64,000 bases of DNA from Falsiroseomonas ponticola (lineage in GTDB: Bacteria; Pseudomonadota; Alphaproteobacteria; Acetobacterales; Acetobacteraceae), in contig NZ_JAERQN010000001.1 of assembly GCF_016805305.1 (NCBI RefSeq), forward strand, positions 1-64,000, given 5' to 3'. How positions within the stretch are numbered: position 1 is the stretch's first letter; the number at the start of each line of letters is the position of its first letter. Both the position numbers and the translations under genes were made by a program. The notes beneath the pieces are model-generated. The model saw only the letters and a list, made by a program, of their open reading frames with translations, had not been told where the DNA came from and made no database searches. Shown here piece by piece: positions 18,416-27,056 of this stretch.

Positions 18416-19900
18416 TCAGCCCTCGCCCATCTCCGCCACCAGCCGGTCCAGCATGCGCACGCCGAAGGCGGTCGCGCCCTTCGGCACCGTCGGCTGGTCC
18501 TTGCTGCTCCAGGCCGTGCCCGCGATGTCGAGATGCGCCCAGGGCATCGGCCCGTCCTTGGTGTTGACGAAGCGCTGAATGAACTGCGCGGCGGTGATGG
18601 ACCCGCCCGGCCGCCCGCCGACATTCTTCATGTCCGCGATGTCGGAGCGGATCTGCTTGTCATAGGCATCGCCGAGCGGCATGCGCCACGCCTTCTCCCC
18701 CACCGCCTGGCCGGCGGCCAGGATGCGGGCGGCAAGGTCGTCATCATTGCTGAACAGCCCGGCATGCTCGTGGCCGAGCGCGATGATGATGGCGCCCGTC
18801 AGGGTCGCGAGGTCGATCATGCAGCGGGGCTGGAAGCGTTCCTGCGCGTACCAGATGACGTCGGCGAGCACGAGGCGCCCCTCGGCATCGGTGTTGATCA
18901 CCTCCACCGTCTGGCCACTGTAGGTCTTCACCACGTCGCCCGGCCGCTGCGCGGTGCCCGACGGCATGTTCTCCACCAGCCCCACCAGCCCGACCACGTC
19001 GCATTTGGCGCGCCGTCCCGCCAGCGCGGCCATCAGCCCGACCACGGTGCCGGCGCCGGCCATGTCCCACTTCATGTCCTCCATCCCGCCCGCCGGCTTG
19101 ATGGAGATGCCGCCGGTGTCGAAGGTGACGCCCTTGCCGATGAAGGCCATGGGCTTGGCGCCGCGGCGGTTCTTCGGCGCGCCCTTCCACTGCATCACCA
19201 CCAGGCGGGGTTCGTGCTGGCTGCCCTGCGCCACGCCGATCATCGCCCCGAAGCCGAGTTTCGCGAGTTCCTTCAGCCCCATGACTTCCACTTCGACGCC
19301 GAGCTTCTCCAGCCCCCGGCAGCGTTCGGCGAATTCGATGGGGTGCAGGATGTTGGGCGGCTCGCTCACCAGCTCCCGCGTCAGGAAGACGCCATCCGCC
19401 ACGGCGCGCATCGGCGCGAAGGCCTGCTTGGCGGCGTTGGGTTCCGCCGTCGCGATCGCCAGGCGTTCCAGCTTCGGCTTGTCCTCCTCCTTCTCCCGCG
19501 TCCGGTAGCGGTCGAAGCGCCAGGCGCGCAGCAGCGCCCCAAGGCCGAGGCTCGCCGCCAGGGCGGGGGGCAGCGCATCGGCGGCCACCGTCGCCTCCCG
19601 GTCCTGGGCCAGGGCGCCGATCAGCGCGCCGCCCGCCGCCTCCGCCGCCGCGGCGTCCAGCTCCGCCTCCTTCCCCAGGCCGACCGCGACGACCTTGGTG
19701 AAGCCCCCCAGCGCCCAGAGGGTGGTCGCCTGGCCCTTCCGCCCCTTGAAGCCCGCGGCCTCCAGCGCCCGGGCCAGCGCGCCGCCCGCCTCCTGCTCCG
19801 CCTGCGCGAAAAGGCCCGCCGGCGCCGCGCCCTCCGCGATCGGGAGGACCAGCGTGCCGGACTTGGGGAGGGCGGCTTTGACGAAGGCGATGTCGGGCAT
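18416..19900 (-). CDS. pepA: Leucyl aminopeptidase
   Basis: A 494-residue M17 aminopeptidase. The C-terminal catalytic domain has FIGKGVTFDTGGISIK, MKWDMAGAG and NTDAEGRLVLADV, which supply the two-zinc site and catalytic Lys and Arg. The N-terminal domain (about 1-160) is the macro-like fold used for hexamer formation. It removes N-terminal residues from peptides in the cytoplasm; in some bacteria PepA also binds DNA. It is first in the operon with the M17 paralogue and holC, and is divergent from cysQ across 150 bases. Confidence 0.93.
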   Translation of the reverse strand: MPDIAFVKAALPKSGTLVLPIAEGAAPAGLFAQAEQEAGGALARALEAAGFKGRKGQATTLWALGGFTKVVAVGLGKEAELDAAAAEAAGGALIGALAQDREATVAADALPPALAASLGLGALLRAWRFDRYRTREKEEDKPKLERLAIATAEPNAAKQAFAPMRAVADGVFLTRELVSEPPNILHPIEFAERCRGLEKLGVEVEVMGLKELAKLGFGAMIGVAQGSQHEPRLVVMQWKGAPKNRRGAKPMAFIGKGVTFDTGGISIKPAGGMEDMKWDMAGAGTVVGLMAALAGRRAKCDVVGLVGLVENMPSGTAQRPGDVVKTYSGQTVEVINTDAEGRLVLADVIWYAQERFQPRCMIDLATLTGAIIIALGHEHAGLFSNDDDLAARILAAGQAVGEKAWRMPLGDAYDKQIRSDIADMKNVGGRPGGSITAAQFIQRFVNTKDGPMPWAHLDIAGTAWSSKDQPTVPKGATAFGVRMLDRLVAEMGEG

Positions 19901-20050
19901 GGGGTGCGGCGTCCGTCCGGCTTGTTCGCCGCCAGACTATCATCCCCGCCGCCGCCGGTCACAACCGGGGAACAGGGCGCCGCACCGTCCAGAAACGCGC
20001 GAAACACGCCGTTGCTTTCCCAGCCGCCGCGGCGGCGCTACAGCACCGAT

Positions 20051-20821
20051 ATGCGGAACGAGGATCTGCTCGGCCTGGCCGTGCGTCTCGCGGTGGCGGC
20101 GGCCGCCGCCATCAACGCCGTGCGCGCCGCCGGCTTCGTCGTGGAACACAAGCGCGACCACTCCCCCGTCACCGTCGCCGACCGGATCGCGGAGGCGCTG
20201 ATCGTCGAAGGCCTGCGGGAAGCCACCCCCGGCATCCCCGTGGTGGCGGAGGAAGCCGTCGCCGCCGGCCAGGCGGATGTCCCCGCCGGCCGCTTCTGGC
20301 TGGTCGATCCGCTGGACGGCACCGCGGAATTCACCGAGGGCCATGACAGCTTCGCCGTGAATATCGGCCTGGTCGAGGATGGCCGCCCCATCCTCGGCGC
20401 CGTCGCCCTGCCCGCGACCGGGGAGGTCTTCTCCGGCATCGTCGGCCAGGGCGCCTGGAAGCGGGACGCCGCCGGCGAACGCCCCATCGCCGTCCGCGGC
20501 ATCCCGGCCAGCGGCGCCACCGCGATGGTCAGCCGGCGGCATGACCGTGACCCCCGCATCCTGGACTTCCTGGCCGAACGGCACGTCGTCTCCGTCACCA
20601 GCATCGGATCGGCCGAGAAGTTCTGCCGCCTGGCGGAAGGCGCGGCGGACTACTACCCCCGCCGCGGCCCCACCAGCGAATGGGACACGGCGGCGCCGGA
20701 AGCCGTGCTGATCGCCGCCGGCGGCCGCATGGCGGACTGGTCCGGCGCGCCGCTGCGCTACGGCAAGCCCGGCTGGCGCAACCCGCCCTTCATCGCCGAG
20801 GGCAAGGGCCTTCCCGCGTGA
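20051..20821 (+). CDS. cysQ: 3'(2'),5'-bisphosphate nucleotidase CysQ
   Basis: A 256-residue member of the inositol monophosphatase superfamily. The metal-binding motif is LVDPLDGTAEF, an upstream acidic site is in AEEAV, and the C-terminal motif is SEWDTAAPEAVL followed by GKPGWRNP, which is characteristic of CysQ. It removes the 3' phosphate of PAP, the by-product of sulfate activation, in the cytoplasm. The stop overlaps the GTG start of the next gene (GTGA). Confidence 0.88.
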   Translation: MRNEDLLGLAVRLAVAAAAAINAVRAAGFVVEHKRDHSPVTVADRIAEALIVEGLREATPGIPVVAEEAVAAGQADVPAGRFWLVDPLDGTAEFTEGHDSFAVNIGLVEDGRPILGAVALPATGEVFSGIVGQGAWKRDAAGERPIAVRGIPASGATAMVSRRHDRDPRILDFLAERHVVSVTSIGSAEKFCRLAEGAADYYPRRGPTSEWDTAAPEAVLIAAGGRMADWSGAPLRYGKPGWRNPPFIAEGKGLPA

Positions 20822-21792
20822 CCCTGCGACTGACGGAGGTGGCGGAAGCCGCGCGGCTGCTGCGGGAGGGTGCGCTCGTCGCCTTCGCCACCGAGACGGT
20901 CTATGGCCTCGGCGCCGATGCCCGCAACGCCCGCGCCGTGGCCGCGATCTTCGAGGCCAAGGGCCGCCCCCACTTCAACCCGCTGATCTCCCATTTCGCC
21001 AGCGCCGAGGCCGCCTTCGCGGAGGTGGTGGCGGATGGCCGCGCGCGCGCGCTGGCCCAGCGCTTCTGGCCCGGCCCGCTGACCATGGTGCTGCCGCGCC
21101 GGCCGGAGTCCCGGATCGACCTGCTGGCCGGCGCGGGGCTGGATACGCTGGCCGTCCGCGTGCCCGGCCACCCCCAGGCGCTGGCGCTGCTGGCGGAGGC
21201 CGGCATCCCCATCGCCGCCCCCTCCGCCAACCGCTCCGGGGAGGTCAGCCCCACCACCGCCGCCCATGTTCTGGCCGGCCTCGGCGGGCGCATCGCCGCC
21301 GTGCTGGAAGGCGGCGCCTGCGCGGTGGGCGTGGAGAGCACGGTGCTCGACCTGTCCTCGCCGGGCGGCGCGGTGCTGCTGCGCCCGGGCGGCGTGACGG
21401 CCGCCGCGATCGAGGCCGTGATCGGCCCGATCGGCCGCCCCATCCCCGCCGCCGCCGCCGCCGCGACGCAGACGCTGCGCAGCCCGGGGCTGATGCTCTC
21501 CCACTACGCGCCCCGCCTGCCGGTGCGGCTGGAAGCGACGGTGGTGCTGGCGGAGGAAGCGCTGCTCGCCTTCGGACCCGAACCGCTGCGGGGTGCGGGC
21601 GCGCTCTGGAACCTCTCGCCGTCGGGCGACATGGCGGAGGCCGCCGCGCGGCTCTTCGCCGGGCTGCGCTGGCTGGATGCGGAAGGCGCGCGCCTCGGCC
21701 TGGTCGGCATCGCCGCCATGCCCATCCCCGGGTCAGGCCTGGGCGAGGCCATCAATGACCGCCTGGCCCGCGCCGCCGCCCCGCGGGGCTGA
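20818..21792 (+). CDS. L-threonylcarbamoyladenylate synthase (Sua5 form)
   Basis: A 324-residue enzyme that makes threonylcarbamoyl-AMP for the t6A37 modification of tRNAs reading ANN codons. The YrdC domain is in the first 205 residues, with TETVYGLGADA, KGRPHFNPLISH and SANRSGEVSP. The C-terminal Sua5 domain follows, making this the long Sua5 rather than the short TsaC form. It begins with GTG inside the cysQ stop, so translation is probably coupled. Confidence 0.92.
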   Translation: MTLRLTEVAEAARLLREGALVAFATETVYGLGADARNARAVAAIFEAKGRPHFNPLISHFASAEAAFAEVVADGRARALAQRFWPGPLTMVLPRRPESRIDLLAGAGLDTLAVRVPGHPQALALLAEAGIPIAAPSANRSGEVSPTTAAHVLAGLGGRIAAVLEGGACAVGVESTVLDLSSPGGAVLLRPGGVTAAAIEAVIGPIGRPIPAAAAAATQTLRSPGLMLSHYAPRLPVRLEATVVLAEEALLAFGPEPLRGAGALWNLSPSGDMAEAAARLFAGLRWLDAEGARLGLVGIAAMPIPGSGLGEAINDRLARAAAPRG

Positions 21793-21921
21793 CTGACCGT
21801 TTCGCGCGCAGCACGCTTGCCGATCGGGCATCGCTGCGCCATCCCCTGACCATTCGCCCGCCATTCAGGCTGGCCCCGCGCTTGCTTGTCCCCCTCCGTG
21901 GCCACCGCCCGAGGGACAAGC

Positions 21922-22611
21922 ATGGCAGCCGTCATCCCCGCCGATCCCGCGCCCTTCGCCTTCACCCCCGCGCGCAGCGCGCTGGTGGTCATCGACATGC
22001 AGCGGGATTTTCTCGAACCCGGCGGCTTCGGGGAAAGCCTCGGCAACGACGTCTCGCTGCTGGCCTCCGCCATCGGCCCCTGCCAGGCCGTCCTCGCCGC
22101 CGCGCGCGCCGCGGGGATGCTGGTGATCCACACGCGGGAAGGCCATCGCCCCGACCTGTCCGACGCCCCGCCCGCCAAGGTGGAGCGCGGGCCGAAGGGC
22201 CAGCGCATCGGCGATCCCGGCCCGATGGGCCGCATCCTGATCCGCGGCGAACCCGGCCACGACATCATCGAGGCGCTCGCCCCCCTCCCCGGCGAGCCCG
22301 TCATCGACAAGCCCGGCAAGGGCGCCTTCTACGCGACCGAACTTGAACCCATGCTCCGCCACCGGGGGATCGAGGTGCTGTTCGTCGCCGGCGTCACCAC
22401 CGAAGTCTGCGTCCACACCACGGTGCGCGAGGCGAATGACAGGGGCTTCCGCTGCCTCGTCATCGCCGATGCCTGCGCCTCCTACTTCCCGGAGTTCCAC
22501 GCCACGGCGCTGCGCATGATCAGCGCGCAGGGGGGAATCTTCGGCTGGGTCTCCGAAGCCGCGCGCGTCACCGCCGCGCTCCACCCGCATCGCGAAGGGA
22601 AAGCCGCATGA
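21922..22611 (+). CDS. Isochorismatase-family cysteine hydrolase (biuret hydrolase-like)
   Basis: A 229-residue hydrolase with the triad Asp in VVIDMQRDF, Lys in [13 protein letters not shown] and Cys in [12 protein letters not shown]. The segment RGEPGHDII plus [11 protein letters not shown] is typical of the subgroup that includes biuret amidohydrolases. ATG 21922 is preceded by GAGGGACAAG; an upstream in-frame start would add an untypical tail. Its stop overlaps the permease start (ATGA), so the two are co-translated, and the hydrolase substrate is probably what the permease imports (a urea-like or ureide compound). Specific substrate is inference. Confidence 0.8.
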   Translation: MAAVIPADPAPFAFTPARSALVVIDMQRDFLEPGGFGESLGNDVSLLASAIGPCQAVLAAARAAGMLVIHTREGHRPDLSDAPPAKVERGPKGQRIGDPGPMGRILIRGEPGHDIIEALAPLPGEPVIDKPGKGAFYATELEPMLRHRGIEVLFVAGVTTEVCVHTTVREANDRGFRCLVIADACASYFPEFHATALRMISAQGGIFGWVSEAARVTAALHPHREGKAA

Positions 22612-24188
22612 GCACCACGACGGAAAAACCCGTGCTCTGGTCGCCCGGCGACTGGAACGCGCTGTTCGGCTTCGGCACCAACATCCTGGTGAACCTGCTG
22701 GTGCTGACCGGGCTGCTGCGCTTCGTGCTGCAGATGCCGGACAGCATCGTCTTCGGCCGCATCCTGCCCGCCGCGGGGCTGATGATGGCGCTGTCCACCA
22801 TGTACTACGCCTGGCTCGCCTACCGCCTCGCGCTCAGGACCGGCCGATCCGATGTCTGCGCGCTGCCATCGGGCATCTCCGTGCCGCACATGTTCGTCGT
22901 CGTCTTCGTCATCATGCTGCCGATCTCGGCGCGGACGAACGACCCGATCAAGGGCTGGGAAGCGGGCCTCACCTGGGTGTTCGTCCAGAGCTTCATCCTG
23001 ATGGCCGGCGCCTTCCTCGCCCCCTGGGTGAAGAAGGTGACGCCGCGGGCGGCGCTGCTCGGCACGCTGGCCGGCGTCTCCATCACCTTCATCTCCATGC
23101 GCCCGGCGCTGGAGATGTTCATGACGCCGGTGATCGGCATCGTCTGCTTCGCCATCGTGCTGGCCGCCTGGTTCGGCGCGCTGCGCTATCCCCGCGGCAT
23201 CCCGGCGGGCCTCGTCGCCATCGCCTTCGGCATGCTCATCGCCTGGGGCGCCGCCGCGCTCGGCCTCGGCTTCGGCGGCCGCAGCCTCGACAAGCTGCTG
23301 GGCGGGCTCACCAATATCGGCTTCTCCGTGCCGATCCCCGCCATCGACCATGTCTTCGGCGGCTTCGAGTTCATCGGCATCATCCTCGTCACCGCCATCC
23401 CCTTCGGGATCTATGACCTGGTGGAGGCGATGGACAATGTGGAGAGCGCGGAGGCGGCCGGCGACCATTTCCCGACCACGCGCGTGCTGACGGCCGATGG
23501 CGCCGTCTCGCTCGTTGGCTGCCTGATGGGCAACCCCTTCATCAACGCGGTCTATATCGGCCACCCCGGCTGGAAATCCATGGGCGGGCGCATCGGCTAT
23601 TCCGCCGCCACGGGCCTGGCCGTGCTGGTCGTCACCTGGCTCGGCATCATCTCCCTGCTGCTGGACCTGATCCCGGTCGTCGCGATCGCGCCGATCCTGC
23701 TCTACATCGGCATGCTGATCGGCGCGCAGGCCTTCCAGGAGACGCCGAAATCCCACGCTCCCGCCGTGGTGCTCGGCCTGGTGCCGCATCTCGCGGCCTG
23801 GGCGAAGACGCTGATCGATGGCGCGCTGGGCGCGGCGGGCACCAACGCCGTCTCGGTCGGCATGGACAAGCTCGGCCAGGTCGGCGTGCTCTATCCGGGG
23901 CTGGAAGTGCTGGGGGAGGGCTCCATCCTCTCGGGCCTCATCCTCGCCGCCATCGCCGCCTTCATCATCGACAAGGAATGGGTGAAGGCCAGCTACTTCG
24001 CCGGCGCCGGCGCGGTGCTGACCTTCTTCGGCTTCATGCACGGGCCCGCCGTGGGCATCGCCGTCACGCCCGGCGTCGCCGCGGCCTATGCGCTGGTGGG
24101 CGCCTTCCTCTACGCGGTCAGCCGGCAGGCGGAGATCGAAGGGGCGCTGCGCGCGAAGCTGAACCGCGCCCCTGCCGCCGCTGAGTGA
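22608..24188 (+). CDS. Nucleobase/xanthine-uracil type permease (NCS2-like)
   Basis: A 526-residue inner-membrane protein with about 12 to 14 hydrophobic segments and the architecture of NCS2 permeases of the AzgA-like type: an N-terminal [13 protein letters not shown] segment, [15 protein letters not shown], and the conserved acidic helix [19 protein letters not shown]. These transport purines, pyrimidines or related heterocycles with protons. It is translationally coupled to the isochorismatase-like hydrolase before it. A two-hairpin element follows its stop. Confidence 0.75.
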   Translation: MSTTTEKPVLWSPGDWNALFGFGTNILVNLLVLTGLLRFVLQMPDSIVFGRILPAAGLMMALSTMYYAWLAYRLALRTGRSDVCALPSGISVPHMFVVVFVIMLPISARTNDPIKGWEAGLTWVFVQSFILMAGAFLAPWVKKVTPRAALLGTLAGVSITFISMRPALEMFMTPVIGIVCFAIVLAAWFGALRYPRGIPAGLVAIAFGMLIAWGAAALGLGFGGRSLDKLLGGLTNIGFSVPIPAIDHVFGGFEFIGIILVTAIPFGIYDLVEAMDNVESAEAAGDHFPTTRVLTADGAVSLVGCLMGNPFINAVYIGHPGWKSMGGRIGYSAATGLAVLVVTWLGIISLLLDLIPVVAIAPILLYIGMLIGAQAFQETPKSHAPAVVLGLVPHLAAWAKTLIDGALGAAGTNAVSVGMDKLGQVGVLYPGLEVLGEGSILSGLILAAIAAFIIDKEWVKASYFAGAGAVLTFFGFMHGPAVGIAVTPGVAAAYALVGAFLYAVSRQAEIEGALRAKLNRAPAAAE

Positions 24189-24191
24189 ATC

Positions 24192-24253
24192 CTGGGGAAG
24201 GCGCTGCCTTCCCCAGACCCCATCCGCCAGGCCCGAGACGGGCCTGGACCGTC
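24192..24253 (+). repeat. Two-hairpin intergenic element, copy B (single, forward)
   Basis: Hairpin 1 is an 11-bp stem (24192-24202 against 24206-24216) with loop GCT. The linker ACCCCATCCGCCAG follows. Hairpin 2 is a 9-bp stem (24227-24235 against 24239-24247) and the tail is GACCGTCGT. The element fills the space between the permease stop (24188) and the convergent hydrolase stop (24255), so it may work as a two-way terminator. Confidence 0.8.
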
Positions 24254-24254
24254 G

Positions 24255-25292
24255 TTACTGGTACAGCCCCTTGCTCGCCAGCCACTCCTGGATCACGCCG
24301 GCGGCCTGGTCGCCGTTGCGGTCCATCATCAGCATGTGGCTGTTGCCGCGGATGCCGCGCTCCGGCAGGTCCACCACATCCACGCTGCCGCCCGCCGCGC
24401 GCACGGCTTCCGCGAAGCGCACGCCATTGGCGCGGATGGTCGGCCAGCGGCTGTCCTGCGCGATGTAGTCGCCATAGATCATCAGCACGGGGATGTTGCG
24501 CAGCGCCGCCACCTTGGCGGGATCGCCCACCGCCGCGGGCTCCACCAGCACCAGCGCGCGCACCTTGTCCGGCCTCTCCTGCGCCGCGCGCCAGCCGAAC
24601 AGCCCGGCCTGGCTATGCGCCACCACGACGCTCGGCCCGACACGGTCCAGCAGCGCCAGATAGGCCTCCAGCGTCAGCTCATCCGTCGTGGTGAAGCGCG
24701 GCACGATCTGCCGCATGAAGTTCATGTAGCTCTCGCGATCCGCCGGGAACTGGTTGCCCGGCAGCACCTCGCCGCGCGCGAAGCTGCCGGGGCCATTGCC
24801 GATGCGGAACCGCTCGAAGGGATTGTCCACCGTCAGCAGGAGGTGGGAGCCCCCGGTCTGCTCCGGGATCATGGACCAGCCGGACCGGCCGCGCTCCACC
24901 GCGTCGCTGACATAGACAGGCCAGCCGCGGCGCAGGAAGAAGTGCTGCCACCCCTCGCGCCCGTCGGGCGTCGTCTCATAGGTCACGCCCGTCAGCCCGC
25001 CGCCATGCCACAGCAGGATCGGCGCCTGGCCGCGCGGATTGGATGGGATCATGTACTGCGCGTACATCGAGCCCATGAGGTAGGTGCCGTTCGGATCCAC
25101 GCGCGCGGGCACGCCGCCCGGGCTGAACAGCACCTCCCGCACCGGCTGGCCGGAGATCACGACCTCCCGCCCGCCGACATGGAAGCTGCCCCAGCTCTGC
25201 AGCGAGACGGGCGGCAGCTGCGATGCCTGCTGCGCCATCGCCGGCGCGGCCAAGATCGCAGCCATCGCCGCCGCCATCACGAGTTTCTTCAT
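24255..25292 (-). CDS. Exported alpha/beta hydrolase
   Basis: A 345-residue protein with a signal peptide ending near AMAQQ. Hydrolase features are the oxyanion segment LLWHGGG, the nucleophile elbow AHSQAG, the acid in MIYGDY and the final His in RGNSHMLMMD. The position of the elbow fits a periplasmic esterase. It is the last gene of the cluster after tannase, the Bug receptor and the PrpF-family gene, so it may hydrolyse an aromatic ester. The substrate is unknown. Confidence 0.75.
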   Translation of the reverse strand: MKKLVMAAAMAAILAAPAMAQQASQLPPVSLQSWGSFHVGGREVVISGQPVREVLFSPGGVPARVDPNGTYLMGSMYAQYMIPSNPRGQAPILLWHGGGLTGVTYETTPDGREGWQHFFLRRGWPVYVSDAVERGRSGWSMIPEQTGGSHLLLTVDNPFERFRIGNGPGSFARGEVLPGNQFPADRESYMNFMRQIVPRFTTTDELTLEAYLALLDRVGPSVVVAHSQAGLFGWRAAQERPDKVRALVLVEPAAVGDPAKVAALRNIPVLMIYGDYIAQDSRWPTIRANGVRFAEAVRAAGGSVDVVDLPERGIRGNSHMLMMDRNGDQAAGVIQEWLASKGLYQ

Positions 25293-25305
25293 CGGTTCCT
25301 TCCTC

Positions 25306-26931
25306 TCACTCCACCGCGCAGACGAAGCTGGCGGCGCGGTTCACATCGCCTTCCCCGCGATAGCGCGGAAAGGCCGGCGCGGCGCAAAGCGGCAGGGTGC
25401 GCCCGCGCGTCGGGCTCGCCGTGCCGTCCACCACCACCTGCCCCTGCGGCGGCACGCCATTCTCCACCCAGTTGTCGAGCGCGCTCACGCTGCCCCATTG
25501 CGGCGCGAAGCGCCCGCCGCCATGGGCCAGCCCCGGCAGCAGGAAGAAGCGCGCGAAGCCATCGGCGCGCTCCGCGCCCATCGCCTGCACGATGCGCTGG
25601 TGGAAGCGCGCATTCTCCCAGGGGCTGACGGAGGGATCGTCATTCCCCTGCAGCAGGATCAGCTTGCCGCCGCGCGCCGCGAAGGCGGAGAGGTCGGCGC
25701 GCGACGCATCGAACAGCCGCGAGATTTCCAGGATCCGCTCCCGCTGCGGCCCCTCCGCCGTCACGTCCAGCCTCCGCATGTCGAGGTCGCGGCCCCCATT
25801 CACGAAGTAGCGGAAGAACTGGTAGGCGCGATCGACGTGATGCGCGTTGGGCCCCGATCGCGGCGGCGATGTCAGCGCGGCCTGGGAGCCGAGCTGCATC
25901 GCGATCCCCTCCAGGCTGTTGTAGCCGAGGTAGTCGTTCAGCCCGTTCGCGAAGGCATAGGGCAGCGTGTAGCCCTGGTGATAGACGCGCATGGTGCGGT
26001 CGATCTGGGTCGCGGTCAGGCAATGCGCGGGATGCCCCGTCTCTCCCGCCTTGCAGCGCAGCGCCTCCAGCGCCGCGCTCGCGCCGGCGCGGCAGGCCGC
26101 GGGGTTGCTCACCAGCCCATCCGCCACGCCATCCAGCCCGTCGCAGCGCGCCAGCGATTCCTGCGCGATCCGCGTCACCATCGCCGGCGGGATCCAGCCC
26201 GCCGCGTCATCGTCATAGACCGCGCGGCCCAGCATCGCGCCCCAGAGCCGCAGCCCCATGTAGCTGCTGACGGGATACCAGGAGATGATGCCGTCATAGG
26301 CTTCCGGCCAGCGCATCGCGGCCGTCAGCCCCTCCCGCCCCCCGGTCGAGCCGCCGTTGAAATAGACGCGGCGCGGCGCCTCGCCGTATCGCGCCCCGGC
26401 CACGGCGCGCACCGCATCCAGCGTCTTGCGGATATGGGCATAGCCGAAATTGTGCAGCGCCTCCTCGTTCAGCGCGAAGGAGGCATCGTCCGCGCTTTCC
26501 GCCTGGTGGCCGCTATCGCCCGCGAAGGTCAGGAAGCCGCGGGCGAGCGGCGTCGCGGCACCCTCCAGCCCATGCACCTCCGGCCCCGTGGTGGCGGGGA
26601 TGCGGCCATTGTAGCCGCCGCCGCCGAATTGCAGCGCCTTGCGGTTCCAATGCGTCGGCAGGTTGGCCTGGAAGCGGATTTCCGGCGCCTGCGGATCGAC
26701 CGGCGCGATGGCGCCCATCACGCGGCAGTATTCGCCGTTCGGGTTCCCGGCCTCGTTCGCCGGCACCAGCCGCGCCGCGGTCACGGCGGCGCCGGTGGTC
26801 GGCAGGGTGATGGCGGCGGCCGGGATGCGCAGCCCCGTGAGCGCCGCGCAGGCCTCGGCCGGCGGCCTGGGCTGCGCCATGGCGGGCAGGGCGGCAGCGG
26901 CCAGCGCCGCCACCGCGAGGGTGTGCTTCAT
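25306..26931 (-). CDS. Tannase/feruloyl esterase family protein
   Basis: A 541-residue exported esterase with a signal peptide ending at AMAQP. Motifs are FGGGGYNGR, AGDSGHQ, the nucleophile in YFNGGSTGGREGL, the acid in LLQGNDDPSVSP and the late GLAHGGG histidine. Family members split gallotannins or feruloylated esters outside the cell. The ATG at 26931 is preceded by GGGGA and starts the signal peptide; longer in-frame versions run into a hairpin array. Its neighbours suggest that it releases gallate or a similar phenolic acid. Confidence 0.85.
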   Translation of the reverse strand: MKHTLAVAALAAAALPAMAQPRPPAEACAALTGLRIPAAAITLPTTGAAVTAARLVPANEAGNPNGEYCRVMGAIAPVDPQAPEIRFQANLPTHWNRKALQFGGGGYNGRIPATTGPEVHGLEGAATPLARGFLTFAGDSGHQAESADDASFALNEEALHNFGYAHIRKTLDAVRAVAGARYGEAPRRVYFNGGSTGGREGLTAAMRWPEAYDGIISWYPVSSYMGLRLWGAMLGRAVYDDDAAGWIPPAMVTRIAQESLARCDGLDGVADGLVSNPAACRAGASAALEALRCKAGETGHPAHCLTATQIDRTMRVYHQGYTLPYAFANGLNDYLGYNSLEGIAMQLGSQAALTSPPRSGPNAHHVDRAYQFFRYFVNGGRDLDMRRLDVTAEGPQRERILEISRLFDASRADLSAFAARGGKLILLQGNDDPSVSPWENARFHQRIVQAMGAERADGFARFFLLPGLAHGGGRFAPQWGSVSALDNWVENGVPPQGQVVVDGTASPTRGRTLPLCAAPAFPRYRGEGDVNRAASFVCAVE

Positions 26932-26950
26932 GGTACCCGTCCCCTTCCCC

Positions 26951-27037
26951 TGCGCCCCGGCGGCATGCCGGGGTCGCACCGCGCCCCGCCTTGCTGGCGG
27001 GGTCGCCTTGCGCCCGGCCTTGATGGCCGGGTCGCAC
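26951..27037. repeat. Three tandem 29-bp hairpin units
   Basis: Three head-to-tail units at 26951-26979, 26980-27008 and 27009-27037. Each has GCG, a perfect 7-bp stem, a 5-base loop and TCGC. The stems differ: CCCCGGC/GCCGGGG, CCCCGCC/GGCGGGG and CCCGGCC/GGCCGGG. Pairing is preserved by compensatory changes. The array lies between the Bug receptor stop and the tannase start, inside what is probably one transcript. Confidence 0.85.
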
Positions 27038-27056
27038 GACACACCCGTGGCGGGCG

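Noticed and set aside
16481..20821. A 1446-codon plus-strand frame across the pepA operon
   Set aside because: Only its last 256 codons are real (cysQ). The rest lies antisense to holC and the two M17 genes and has no family features.
26951..27037. Possible CRISPR array of 29-bp repeats
   Set aside because: The units abut without spacers and differ in their stems by compensatory changes, so they are hairpin repeats.
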